64,000 nt of DNA. It comes from Streptomyces sp. ST2-7A (lineage in GTDB: Bacteria > Actinomycetota > Actinomycetes > Streptomycetales > Streptomycetaceae). Shown piece by piece: positions 34,107 through 42,816 of the stretch. Where the stretch lies: contig NZ_JAJUWS010000006.1 in assembly GCF_021390475.1 (NCBI RefSeq), positions 1-64,000 of the forward strand, written 5' to 3'. Numbering within the stretch: the first letter of the stretch is position 1; every line of letters starts with the position of its first letter. The position numbers and the translations under genes were made by a program. Under the pieces are notes generated by a model. It saw only the letters and a list, made by a program, of their open reading frames with translations. It had not been told where the DNA came from and did no database searches.

Positions 34107-35645
34107 ATGAAACGTTCGATAGCGCTGCGGCTCGGTGCCGTACTGACCACGGCGGCGATCGCGGCCGGCACCGGCGTGGTCATGTCGACCACCTCGGCGA
34201 CGGCGGCGACCGGTACCGCCACCGGCTACGCCTCCCAGAACGGCGGGACCACCGGCGGTGCCGGCGGCCAGGTCGTGCGGGCCACGACGGGTACCGCGAT
34301 CCACTCGGCCCTGTGCAACCGGGCCAGCAGCAGCACCCCGATCATCATCGAGGTCCAGGGGACCATCAACCACGGCAACACCAGCAAGGTGTCGGGCAAC
34401 AGCTGCAACACCGCCGACGACGTGATCGAGCTCAAGCAGATCAGCAACGTCACGATCGTCGGGGTCGGCAGCGGGGCCGTCTTCGACCAGCTGGGCATCC
34501 ATGTCCGTGAGGCCAGCAACATCATCATCCAGAACGTGACCGTCCGGAACGTCAAGAAGTCGGGCTCCCCCACCTCCAACGGCGGTGACGCCATCGGCAT
34601 GGAGAACAACGTCCGCAACGTCTGGGTCGACCATGTGACCCTGGAGGCGTCGGGTGGCGAGTCGGAGGGCTTCGACGGCCTCTTCGACCTGAAGAACAAC
34701 ACCCAGTACGTGACGCTGTCCTACAGCATCCTGCGCAACTCGGGCCGCGGTGGCCTGGTCGGCTCGAGCGAGAGCGACCGCTCGAACAGCTTCATCACGT
34801 ACCACCACAACCTGTTCCAGAACCTGGACTCCCGCGCTCCCCTGATGCGCGGTGGGGTGGCCCACGTCTACAACAACCACTACGTGAACATCCGCGAATC
34901 GGGCATCAACTCCCGGGCCGGTGCCCGGGTACGGGTGGACAACAACTACTTCCAGACCTCCAAGGACGTGCTGGGCACCTTCTACACCAGTGAGGCCGGT
35001 TCCTGGCACACCAACGGGAACATCCTCGACAGAGTGACCTGGTCCTCCCCCGGCAGCCAGACCAACCCCGCCGGACCCGGCATGCAGTCCACCACCAGTG
35101 TGAGCATCCCCTACTCCCACCGCCTGGACGGGGCCAACTGCGTGCCGGACCTCGTGAGCCGGTTGGCGGGCGCCAACAAGGGTGTGCAGTTCTCGAACGG
35201 CAGCTGCTCGCCGACCACTCCGCCGCCGACCACTCCGCCGCCCACCACCCCGCCGCCCACGAACCCGCCGAGCGGCAGCAACCTGAGCCTCGCCTCGAAC
35301 GCCGACGCGGATGGCTCCAGCAAGGCCTCCGGAACGAGCTACGGCAACGTGCGGGACAACAGCATGAGTACCCACTGGTCGCCCTCCGGTTCGACCGGGG
35401 CCGTCTCGATCAAGTGGGGTTCCGCCACCGCGGTCTCACGGATCAACATCCGGGAGGCGGCGGGTTCCGAGGGCAACATCAGGTCCTGGAGGGTGATCAA
35501 CCACGACACCGGTGCCGTCCTGGCCTCGGGTAACACCACGGGGACCATCACCTTCCCCCGGACCACGCTGCGCAAGATCACCTTCGAGATCACCTCCTCG
35601 AACGGCACCCCGAGGATCGCCGAGTACGAGACCTACGCCGGCTGA
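34107..35645 (+). CDS. Secreted pectate lyase (PL1) with C-terminal discoidin-like carbohydrate-binding domain
   Basis: This 512-residue exported enzyme has a signal peptide of about 34 residues ending ATSATAA-like. Residues about 40-355 form a parallel beta-helix of polysaccharide lyase family 1: IIIEVQGTINH, VIELKQISNVTIVGVG, VWVDHVTLEA, SYSILRNSGRGGLVG, TYHHNLFQNLDSRAPLMRGG with the catalytic Arg region, and AHVYNNHYVN. A Thr-Pro repeat linker (about 370-392) leads to a C-terminal F5/8-type domain of about 115 residues (NVRDNSMSTHWSPSG, ISRINIRE-like). It cleaves polygalacturonate outside the cell by beta-elimination. AGAAGG precedes the ATG. Twin LacI-type operators suggest induction by a pectin-derived sugar. 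Confidence 0.92.
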   Translation: MKRSIALRLGAVLTTAAIAAGTGVVMSTTSATAATGTATGYASQNGGTTGGAGGQVVRATTGTAIHSALCNRASSSTPIIIEVQGTINHGNTSKVSGNSCNTADDVIELKQISNVTIVGVGSGAVFDQLGIHVREASNIIIQNVTVRNVKKSGSPTSNGGDAIGMENNVRNVWVDHVTLEASGGESEGFDGLFDLKNNTQYVTLSYSILRNSGRGGLVGSSESDRSNSFITYHHNLFQNLDSRAPLMRGGVAHVYNNHYVNIRESGINSRAGARVRVDNNYFQTSKDVLGTFYTSEAGSWHTNGNILDRVTWSSPGSQTNPAGPGMQSTTSVSIPYSHRLDGANCVPDLVSRLAGANKGVQFSNGSCSPTTPPPTTPPPTTPPPTNPPSGSNLSLASNADADGSSKASGTSYGNVRDNSMSTHWSPSGSTGAVSIKWGSATAVSRINIREAAGSEGNIRSWRVINHDTGAVLASGNTTGTITFPRTTLRKITFEITSSNGTPRIAEYETYAG

Positions 35646-35669
35646 CGGCACTTGCCCCGTCGTCCGACC

Positions 35670-35700
35670 GCTGCCCGGCGTTCCCCGAACGCCGGGCAGC
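35670..35700 (+). terminator. Terminator of the pectate lyase
   Basis: A perfect 14-base stem GCTGCCCGGCGTTC/GAACGCCGGGCAGC with a 3-base loop begins 25 bases after the stop codon. Confidence 0.8.
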
Positions 35701-35719
35701 GACGACACCCGGGCGTCGT

Positions 35720-35755
35720 GGGGCACGCCCCGGATCTCTTCCGGGGGCGTTCCCC
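35720..35755 (-). terminator. Possible terminator of the deacetylase gene
   Basis: An imperfect hairpin pairs 35720-35733 with 35741-35755, with two interruptions. It lies beyond the stop of the minus-strand deacetylase gene and faces the lyase terminator. Confidence 0.45.
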
Positions 35756-35819
35756 ATGACGGGTGACGGGTGACGGGGCGCGGGGGACCGTACGACCCCC
35801 CGAGGTCTCCCGCCCGCGA

Positions 35820-36950
35820 TCAGTAGGGGTGGGCGCGGTCACGGTGCGCGTCGGCGAGACGATCCGCGTACTCCTCGGGAAAGGCGATGGTCTCCGCGTC
35901 CCCGTCCGAGGTGTAGCGGTCGAGGCCGCCGTCCCCCAGACGGTCCAACCAACGGGAGGAGCCGTGCTCGGCGTCCTCGTCCTCCGGGCCGGCCGAGCGG
36001 ACCCGCGGGATGACGCCGGCATCGAAGGAGTCGGCGAACGGCGAGGGGGCCGGGTTGGCGCCCACCAGGTAGACCCCGTCGTGGCGGTAGGCGTGGCCGT
36101 CGCTCTCGCCCTCCACGGCGAGCGCGGCGTTCGACGGCATCACCCCGAAGGGCAGTGCCAGTGAGGTGACCTCGGTCCCCGGCACCAACTCGGCGATGGC
36201 CACGGCGTTGGCCGCGATCTCCCGCCGCACCTCGCCGTCCCCCACCTGTCCGAGATTCGGGTGGCCGAGGGTGTGGTTGCCGATCTCGAACCCGTGATCC
36301 GTCAGCCACTCGAGGGCTTTCCCGGCACCGGTCGCGGAGAAGGGGTTGTCGTTGACGAAGAAGGTGGCCGTCGGTCGGAAACCGGGGTGACGCTCCGCGA
36401 CCTCCAGCAGGATGCCGACGGCGCTGTCCGGGGTCGGCTCCCCGTCCTCGTCGAGGGCGAACTGGCTGTCGGTGGAGTCGTCGAAGGTCAGGACGACCGG
36501 ATGGGTCCCGGCCGGGATGTCGATCTCGCCGCGGCTGTACTCCCCGGCGGTCACCGGGACGTAATTCTCCTCGGCGAGACGTTCGAGTTCCGCCCGGAAG
36601 TCGTCGGGGGTGCGGTCGTAGACGCTGCGCGGGTCCTCGACCAACTGGTGGTACATCAGCACGGGCACCACGCCCAGTTCGTTCGCCTCCACCGCCGCGG
36701 GGTCCGGCACGGTGTCGGTTTCGTCGGCGGAACCGGAGTCGGAATCGGCCCCGCCGGACGGGACGGACCCCGCCGTTTCCTCCGCCGTGGGCGGGGGCCC
36801 TCCGCCGAAGCCCTCCGCCCCGCTCCCGGAGGCGGAACAGGCGGTGGCCAGGGTGATCGCGGTGAGCACCGTCAGGGACGGGGCGAGGCGGCTTCCCCGC
36901 TCGATGGCCCGGGGACGGGAGGTGCCGGCAGGGCTGGAACGAAAACTCAT
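35820..36950 (-). CDS. Polysaccharide deacetylase lipoprotein (NodB homology)
   Basis: This 376-residue protein has a basic leader, hydrophobic core and lipobox ATAC (Cys38), so it is anchored outside the membrane. After an acidic low-complexity linker comes a carbohydrate esterase family 4 domain: VPVLMYHQLVED, VVLTFDDSTDSQ with the catalytic/metal aspartates, and ATFFVND. IGNHTLGHPNLGQ carries the metal-binding histidines. Insertions around 160-185 (ALDEDGEPTPDSAVG) are unusual. It probably deacetylates a cell-wall or extracellular polysaccharide. It is convergent with the pectate lyase and shows no operon partner. Confidence 0.85.
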   Translation of the reverse strand: MSFRSSPAGTSRPRAIERGSRLAPSLTVLTAITLATACSASGSGAEGFGGGPPPTAEETAGSVPSGGADSDSGSADETDTVPDPAAVEANELGVVPVLMYHQLVEDPRSVYDRTPDDFRAELERLAEENYVPVTAGEYSRGEIDIPAGTHPVVLTFDDSTDSQFALDEDGEPTPDSAVGILLEVAERHPGFRPTATFFVNDNPFSATGAGKALEWLTDHGFEIGNHTLGHPNLGQVGDGEVRREIAANAVAIAELVPGTEVTSLALPFGVMPSNAALAVEGESDGHAYRHDGVYLVGANPAPSPFADSFDAGVIPRVRSAGPEDEDAEHGSSRWLDRLGDGGLDRYTSDGDAETIAFPEEYADRLADAHRDRAHPY

Positions 36951-37083
36951 GGCGGGCTGTTCGCCCCTCCTCTCACGGATCCCGGTGCGGCGGACGGTGT
37001 TTCCCTCCGGCCACGCTACCCCCCGACGCCGCGGCCCCCGGGGTCCTCCCCCCGGCGCGTCCCCGCTTCCGTCGGCGGACGGC

Positions 37084-37542
37084 TCAGGGGTTGTCCCAGG
37101 CCCCGGGGTCGTCGGCGAGTCCGGCGACCTCCGGCGGCAGGGCGCCCGAGACGATGTCCGCCAGCGTCACCCCCTCGAGGATCTCGCGGACGTTGGCGCG
37201 CAGGGCGATCCACAGAGGAAGGAGGGGCCGGGCGGGCCCCTCGTAGGAGAGTTCCGGGGGGCGCACACCCCGCACCGAGACCAGTGGGCCGTCCACGACG
37301 CGGATGATGTCGGCCACGGTGATCTCCTCGGCGGGCCGGGCCAGGCGGTATCCACCGTTGCCACCGCGTTGGCTGATGACCAGACCGCCCCGGCGCATGT
37401 CGTTGAGGATGCCCTCCAGGAATTTGTGCGGGATGTCCCGGGCCCCGGCGATCGTCTCGGCCTTGACCAACTCGTCCTGCCCGGTCGCGGCGAGATGCAG
37501 TGCGGCCCGCACCGCGTAGTCGACCCGGGCGGAGATTCGCAT
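37084..37542 (-). CDS. Rrf2-family transcription regulator, cysteine-free (CymR-like)
   Basis: This 152-residue protein has the N-terminal Rrf2 winged helix (MRISARVDYAVRAALHLA, KAETIAGARDIPHKFLEGILNDM, GLVISQRGGNGGYRLARP). It contains no cysteine, so it cannot hold the Fe-S cluster of IscR or NsrR. That resembles the sulfur regulator CymR, which senses cysteine synthesis through a protein partner. It lies 51 bases after a DszC/SfnB-like flavoenzyme gene in the same direction and beside a sulfonate transporter, so control of organosulfur use is the likely job. Confidence 0.85.
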   Translation of the reverse strand: MRISARVDYAVRAALHLAATGQDELVKAETIAGARDIPHKFLEGILNDMRRGGLVISQRGGNGGYRLARPAEEITVADIIRVVDGPLVSVRGVRPPELSYEGPARPLLPLWIALRANVREILEGVTLADIVSGALPPEVAGLADDPGAWDNP

Positions 37543-37593
37543 GGGAGAAGTATCCCGTACCGAGCCCGTGGGTGCCGAGGTGGTCCGGGGGTG

Positions 37594-38826
37594 TCAGCCG
37601 GGGGCGGTGGTCACGCCCCGGGACGGGTAGAGGAAATGACTGCCGATGTCCCTGAACCGACGGGCGCTGGAGCCTCGCCCGACCAGTACCCGGGCATTGC
37701 GCCAGTGGCGGTCGAGTCCGGGGGTGTCGGCCAGTTCCAGGACTCGTGCGGTGATGCGGGGCACCGCCTCGGCGACGACGGCCTCGGTGGTCACCACGAG
37801 CACGGCGGTTTCCGCCCGGTCCGCCGCGGTCAGCCGTCGGCCACGGCGGAGCGCGGCCCCCATGGCGGTACCGGCCCGATCGGCGACCGTCGAGGCGACG
37901 TGCAGGGAGGTCGCGAGTTCACCCCAGGTGTGCAGGAGGTCGGCCTCGTCTGCGGATTCGCCGACGAGGTCGTCGTCGGAGGTGTCGAGAGGGTGGACCC
38001 GATGGCCGGCCAGGATCGCGTCCCGGGCCTCGGCGAGGGCTCCCTCGGCGGTGCCCAGTGCCACCTGGACCAGCATCAGTCCGGTGGCGAGCGGGGCGAG
38101 GGCAGTGGACGGCGCCCTGCGGTACTCGTCCCCCTCCACCACACCCAGCAAGGCCTCCGGGCCGAGCAGGACGTCCTGGAAATCGACCAGTCCGGCGCCC
38201 CCGGCACGCTGCCCGGTTCGTTCGTGCTCCGGCAGCGGGTCGGTCTCGACCCCTTCTGCATCGGGATCGACCAGCACGACCCGCGTGTCCCCGGTGGCGG
38301 AGCACACGGCCCCGAGGACCAGTCGATCCGCCACCGGGACGCCGGTGGAGAGCCGACGGCGACCGTTGAGGACGTACCCTCCCCGGAACGGCGTGATGGT
38401 GAGACCACCGTGGCGTGCCCGGGCCGACTCCGCGACGGGGCCGGCTCCGAGGTCGCCGGCCAGCAGCCACGTCCGGTCCCCGGGGCGGGTGCCGGACGCG
38501 AAGTCGCGTTCCGGGGCTTCGAGGAAGTGGCAGGCTCGGGACAACACGTGGTGCCGGGCGAGCAGTTCGGCGACCGAGCTGTCCGCCGCCGCGACCGTGC
38601 GCACCACGGCGCCGGCGTCCTCCCAGGACGTGCCGTGTTCGGCGCCGGGAGGGACGGTGAGCGCCGTGAGAAGGCCGGATTCGCGCAGCCGGGCCGTTTC
38701 CTCGAAGGGTGGGACACCGGCCCGATCCCTCTCGACCGCGTCCAGCGCGAGGTCATCGGCGAGGTCACGGACGATTCGCTCCCGTGGCCCGGCCCCGGAG
38801 GCCGGGGAGTGAAGGAGATCGGTCAT
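37594..38826 (-). CDS. Acyl-CoA dehydrogenase-fold flavoenzyme, DszC/SfnB-like
   Basis: This 410-residue protein starts at ATG 38826 (GGGC upstream; longer in-frame extensions cross non-coding sequence). The fold is that of acyl-CoA dehydrogenases: ADSSVAELLARHHVLSRA, WLLAGDLGAGPVAESARAR, the middle beta-domain with YVLNGRRRLSTGVPVADRLVLGAV, and the C-terminal helical bundle. No catalytic Glu typical of acyl-CoA dehydrogenases stands out. The context (Rrf2 regulator, ssu genes) fits FMNH2-dependent sulfur monooxygenases such as DszC and SfnB, which cleave or oxidise organosulfur compounds. The needed flavin reductase is not adjacent. Confidence 0.8.
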   Translation of the reverse strand: MTDLLHSPASGAGPRERIVRDLADDLALDAVERDRAGVPPFEETARLRESGLLTALTVPPGAEHGTSWEDAGAVVRTVAAADSSVAELLARHHVLSRACHFLEAPERDFASGTRPGDRTWLLAGDLGAGPVAESARARHGGLTITPFRGGYVLNGRRRLSTGVPVADRLVLGAVCSATGDTRVVLVDPDAEGVETDPLPEHERTGQRAGGAGLVDFQDVLLGPEALLGVVEGDEYRRAPSTALAPLATGLMLVQVALGTAEGALAEARDAILAGHRVHPLDTSDDDLVGESADEADLLHTWGELATSLHVASTVADRAGTAMGAALRRGRRLTAADRAETAVLVVTTEAVVAEAVPRITARVLELADTPGLDRHWRNARVLVGRGSSARRFRDIGSHFLYPSRGVTTAPG

Positions 38827-39555
38827 CGCGACAAGCCCTCTCGGTGGTGGGTTTCCCACCGTCCGGAGCGGGAGCCGCCGGGGAAGACGGTCCCGATCTC
38901 CACCGTGTCCCGCGTTCCGTCCACGACACCCCATTTTCCCGATCTTCCCTATGAGATTGATGGGAATAGTGGCCCACCGCGCCCTCCGGGCACAAGGGAT
39001 GTCCGATGGCTGGACACAGGAACGGACAGGAGGCTCTTTTTCCGTGCCGCAGGCGTCCACATGTCGGCATGTGGACGCCTCGTTCCCGCGACCCGCCCCC
39101 AGGCGGGATTTCATCTCATATACCAAGACATTTTTTCTTGCCATATGAACATTGATGGACAGTCCGGTACCGCCGTGCCACGGTTCCGGACATGTCCCGA
39201 GCCGGAACTTCCCTGGTCGGTCGAGCTCACAGCGACCTCGACCGCGTCCACAGCTCCGCCTGTACGCCACGCTGAACACCGTTTCTTCGAGCTCCTCGAG
39301 TTCACCCGCCGGTCCGCCCCGTCCGTCGACGGTGGTGGGACCGGCGGCTCGCCGACCCTCTCTCCTCCGGCCGTGCCCCGCGAACCGGTGCGCTCCCCTG
39401 GCCGGGATCACCGTCCCACCATGCGGTCACGAGGGATGACCCCGCACGTCCGTGATCGTCGTCCCGCCGGGCCGCCCGGAACAGGGGACACGGCACCCCA
39501 CTCCCGCCGCTCGGCCCCCACCGACCGGCTCCCACCCATCGGAAGGTTTCCCCAC
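38827..39555. other. Divergent regulatory region between flavoenzyme and sulfonate transporter
   Basis: No gene is evident in these 730 bases. AT-rich patches at 38935-38970 and 39105-39160 stand out. The second holds an imperfect palindrome at 39117-39147 (CATATACCAAGA, six-base spacer, TTCTTGCCATATG), which may be an operator for the Rrf2 regulator controlling both directions. Confidence 0.5.
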
Positions 39556-40707
39556 ATGTCCGCGTTCCGTCGTTCCCGCCCCCGTCGCCGTCCGGCGCCC
39601 CGTTCCTCCGGCGGGATCGCGACCCTCGGCGCCGCTCTGCTGGCCGGGGCGCTCGCCGCCTGCGGCTACGGCTCCGAGAGCCCCACCGGTTCCTCGACGG
39701 ACAACACCGCCTCCCCCGCCGGGAAGGGTGGGGCGCTCTCCGCCGATGAGGTCTCCATCGGTTACTTCGCCAACATCACGCACGGCACCGCCCTGGTGGG
39801 CCTGGCCGAGGACGGCCCGATCCGTGCGGAGCTGGCGGGCACCTCTCTCAAGACGCAGGTGTTCAACGCCGGACCCTCCGCGATCGAGGCGCTGAACGCC
39901 GGCGCGGTGGACATCACCTTCATAGGCCCCAACCCGGCCATCAACGGCTACGCGCAGTCGGGTGGCCGCAACCTGCGCATCGTCGCCGGCGCGGCCTCGG
40001 GAGGCGCCTCACTGGTGGTGAACCCCGACACCGTCGACGGGCCGGACGACCTGGAGGGCAAGCGCCTCGCCACCCCCCAGTTGGGCAACACCCAGGACGT
40101 GGCTCTGCTGAATTACCTGGACGGGCAGGGCTTCGAGGTGGACGGCGAGTCCGGGGTCGGGGACGTCACCATCCTGCGCATCGCGAACGCCGAGATCCCC
40201 CCGGCGTTCGAGAACGGCTCCATCGACGGCGCCTGGGTACCCGAGCCGACCGCGGCCAAGCTGGTCTCGCAGGGGGCCGTGACCGCGCTCGACGAGCGAG
40301 AACTCTGGGACGACGGTCGCTACGTGGTCACCCATGTCATCGCCTCGCAGGAGTTCCTGACCGACCATCCCGATGTCGTGGAGGCCGTGATCCGCGGAGT
40401 GGTGAGGTCCAATGCCCGGATCAACGAGAACCCCGAGGAGGCGAAGGAGATCATCAACTCCGCCCTCGAGGAACTCTCCGGCGCGGCGCTTCCCCCCGAG
40501 GTCCTGGACCCCGCCTTCGATCACGTCGAGTTCCTCGACGACCCGTTGGCCGAAACGTTGAGCGCCGGCGCCGACCATGCCGTGGCCGCCGGCCTGCTGG
40601 AGGAGACCGACCTCACCGGCATCTACGACCTGCGGCTGCTCAACAAGGTCCTGGCCGAGGAAGGGGAATCGGAGATCACCGACGACGCCGGTCTCGGAAC
40701 CGAATGA
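39556..40707 (+). CDS. ssuA: Sulfonate/aliphatic organosulfur-binding lipoprotein (SsuA-like)
   Basis: This 383-residue lipoprotein starts at ATG 39556 with GGAAGG upstream. The signal ends LAAC with Cys36. The fold is the SsuA/TauA/NMT1 solute-binding type: VSIGYFANITHGTALVGLAEDG, FNAGPSAIEALNAGAVDITFIGPNPAINGY, DLEGKRLATPQLGNTQDVAL and IDGAWVPEPTAAKL. It binds a sulfonate or related organosulfur compound outside the membrane. It overlaps the ATPase start by four bases and heads an A-B-C operon. The exact sulfonate cannot be told; nitrate and thiamine-precursor binders belong to the same superfamily. Confidence 0.85.
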   Translation: MSAFRRSRPRRRPAPRSSGGIATLGAALLAGALAACGYGSESPTGSSTDNTASPAGKGGALSADEVSIGYFANITHGTALVGLAEDGPIRAELAGTSLKTQVFNAGPSAIEALNAGAVDITFIGPNPAINGYAQSGGRNLRIVAGAASGGASLVVNPDTVDGPDDLEGKRLATPQLGNTQDVALLNYLDGQGFEVDGESGVGDVTILRIANAEIPPAFENGSIDGAWVPEPTAAKLVSQGAVTALDERELWDDGRYVVTHVIASQEFLTDHPDVVEAVIRGVVRSNARINENPEEAKEIINSALEELSGAALPPEVLDPAFDHVEFLDDPLAETLSAGADHAVAAGLLEETDLTGIYDLRLLNKVLAEEGESEITDDAGLGTE

Positions 40708-41528
40708 CCGCCCGCCGCCCCTCCGGAGACGCATTCATGACAACAGCCCCCACCACGACGCGCCTTCGCGGCGATACACTTCCTCCCGCGGTCGGCGTCG
40801 ACGGTGTCTCGAAGTCCTTCGGCCCGCGCGGGGACCGGCAGCCCGCCCTGGACAATATCGACCTGACCGTGGCCCCCGGGGAGTTCGTCACCCTGCTGGG
40901 CGCCTCCGGATGCGGGAAGTCCACGCTGCTCAATCTGATCGCCGGGCTCGACGAGCCGTCCGCCGGGGAGATTCACCTATCCGGCGGACGTCCCGCCCTG
41001 ATGTTCCAGGAACACGCCCTGCTCCCCTGGCTCACCGCCGGCCGGAACATCGATCTGGCCCTGAGGCTGCGCGGCGTCCCGGCGCCGGAACGGCGCACGG
41101 AGACCGAGCGGTTGCTGGACCTGGTCCGGCTCGGTGGCACCGGGGACAAGAGGATCCACGAGCTGTCCGGTGGGATGCGTCAGCGGGTGGCACTGGCGCG
41201 GGCCCTGGCACAGGACAGCCGCCTGCTGTTGATGGACGAGCCCTTCGCCGCGCTGGACGCCATCACCCGTGACGTGTTGCACGAGGAGCTCATCCGCGTC
41301 TGGTCCGCCACCGGCGTCTCGGTTCTCTTCGTCACTCACAACGTCCGCGAGGCGGTGCGCCTGGCCCAACGGGTGGTCCTCCTCTCCTCCCGCCCCGGCC
41401 GGGTCGTCCGGGAGTGGAAAATCCCCATCCCCCAGCCCCGGCGCATCGAGGACGCGGAGGTCTCCGCCCTCTCACTGACCATCACCGACCACCTGCGCAG
41501 GGAGATCCGCCGCCATGGCCACCACTGA
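40704..41528 (+). CDS. ssuB: Sulfonate ABC importer ATPase (SsuB-like)
   Basis: This 274-residue ATPase has Walker A GASGCGKSTLLNLIAGL, Q-loop in LMFQEHALLPWL, signature LSGGMRQRVALARALA, Walker B LLLMDEPFAALDAITRD and H-loop in VTHNVREAV. The LLPWLT after the Q-loop and the ALDAITRD are typical of the nitrate/sulfonate/taurine ATPase group. ATG 40704 overlaps the lipoprotein stop; a second ATG at 40737 would give 263 residues and better fits the family N-terminus. It powers uptake with the permease encoded next. Confidence 0.9.
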   Translation: MTARRPSGDAFMTTAPTTTRLRGDTLPPAVGVDGVSKSFGPRGDRQPALDNIDLTVAPGEFVTLLGASGCGKSTLLNLIAGLDEPSAGEIHLSGGRPALMFQEHALLPWLTAGRNIDLALRLRGVPAPERRTETERLLDLVRLGGTGDKRIHELSGGMRQRVALARALAQDSRLLLMDEPFAALDAITRDVLHEELIRVWSATGVSVLFVTHNVREAVRLAQRVVLLSSRPGRVVREWKIPIPQPRRIEDAEVSALSLTITDHLRREIRRHGHH

Positions 41529-42444
41529 TCACCCCACCGACGCGGGGACCGGTACCGGAACCGACACCGGGACCACCGAAAAAGAACTCGCCGACCTGGA
41601 GGCCGGCCTCGACGCCCTGGAGACCCGCACCTCACCGGGGAAACCCCGATGGGGACATGTCCTGCGGACCAGGGCGGTGCCCCCGCTGGTCGCCGTCGCC
41701 CTGGTCCTGGCGGTGTGGCAGCTGGCATACCTCTCGGGGGTCAAGCCGGACTACGTGTTGCCGGGGCCATGGGACGTATGGCTCGAGATCGACACGATGT
41801 GGCGACGGGGCACCCTGTTGGACTTCGTGTGGACCAGCGTCTCGCGCGGCATCCTCGGTTTCGCCGTCGCCATCGCCATCGGCACACCGCTCGGCTTGCT
41901 CATCGCCCGCTTCGCCCCGGTGCGCGCCGCCATCGGCCCGATCGTCACCGGTCTGCAGTCCCTGCCCTCCATCGCCTGGGTTCCGGCGGCCATCATCTGG
42001 TTCGGGCTGAGCAACGGCACCATCTACGCCGTCATCCTGCTGGGGGCCGTGCCCTCGATCGCCAACGGCATCGTCGCGGGCGTGGATCAGATACCGCCGA
42101 TCCACCTGAAGGTCGGTCGGGTGTTGGGGGCCCGTGGCTTCACCGCCGTGCGCCACATCCTGCTGCCCGCCGCGCTGCCCGGCTATCTCGCCGGCCTCAA
42201 ACAGGGCTGGGCCTTCGCGTGGCGTTCGTTGATGGCGGCCGAACTCATCGTCCGCTCCCCCGACCTGGGCACCGGACTGGGCCAGCTCATGGAGAACCAC
42301 CGCACCCTGTCCAACATGTCCGGGGTGTTGGCCTCGATCATCCTCATCCTGCTGGTCGGCGTGGCCATCGATCTCCTCCTCTTCACCCCCCTGGAACGAC
42401 GGCTCCTGCGCAACCGCGGCCTGCTCACGCGCACCGCCGGATGA
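41515..42444 (+). CDS. ssuC: Sulfonate ABC importer permease (SsuC-like)
   Basis: This 309-residue permease overlaps the ATPase gene by 14 bases. A polar N-terminus of about 50 residues precedes six membrane spans. The coupling loop of the group is visible around KVGRVLGARGFTAVRHILLPAALPGYLAGLKQGWAFAWRSLMAAEL, split as VGRVLGARGFTAVRHILLPA and LAGLKQGWAFAWRSLMAAEL. It completes the sulfonate importer. The order A-B-C with overlaps indicates one transcript. Confidence 0.9.
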   Translation: MATTDHPTDAGTGTGTDTGTTEKELADLEAGLDALETRTSPGKPRWGHVLRTRAVPPLVAVALVLAVWQLAYLSGVKPDYVLPGPWDVWLEIDTMWRRGTLLDFVWTSVSRGILGFAVAIAIGTPLGLLIARFAPVRAAIGPIVTGLQSLPSIAWVPAAIIWFGLSNGTIYAVILLGAVPSIANGIVAGVDQIPPIHLKVGRVLGARGFTAVRHILLPAALPGYLAGLKQGWAFAWRSLMAAELIVRSPDLGTGLGQLMENHRTLSNMSGVLASIILILLVGVAIDLLLFTPLERRLLRNRGLLTRTAG

Positions 42445-42778
42445 GTGGGCCACCACCTCCCCGCCCCCGGGTCGGGGAAGGGGGATGTCGGTCGGTACCG
42501 GGGCTCCGTCGGGGTCGGACCGCCCGGGATGACCGGGGCCCGACCATCCGCTCCATGGTCGATCGCCGGATGGACGACCTGGCGCCGGTCGCTCCGAGCG
42601 TCCCCGGGTGAGGTGCTCGCCACGGTCGCGAGTACACCCACCGTCCACGCCCACCACCGCGCCCCCCGCGCGCGACTCCGTGGTGGGCGTGACGACGTGG
42701 GGCCGGCTGTCGACCACCCCGCCTCCCGCTTCCACCGGCGGCGTTGCCGTGCCCCGGGGAGAACTCGATCGAATGATG
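42445..42778. other. Intergenic stretch between ssuC and the TetR gene
   Basis: No gene or RNA is recognisable in these 330 bases. Short GC-rich inverted repeats just after the ssuC stop may end that transcript. Confidence 0.4.
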
Positions 42779-42804
42779 GTACATTCGTACATGTACGTAG
42801 GTAC
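42779..42804 (+). promoter_or_regulatory. Autoregulatory TetR operator
   Basis: A 26-base dyad has outer GTAC arms, three-base spacers and the perfect centre CGTACATGTACG. It lies 12 bases before the TetR start codon, the usual place for autorepression, and would also control the co-transcribed membrane protein gene. Confidence 0.75.
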
Positions 42805-42816
42805 ATAAGGAGTGGC

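Noticed and set aside
33711..35375. Minus-strand open frame opposite the pectate lyase
   Set aside because: The lyase has a signal peptide, beta-helix motifs and terminator. The antisense product is Val/Gly/Arg-rich without a fold signature.
38827..39555. Upstream extension of the DszC-like flavoenzyme to a start near 39411
   Set aside because: The extension crosses AT-rich regulatory sequence and encodes no conserved residues. ATG 38826 matches the family N-terminus.
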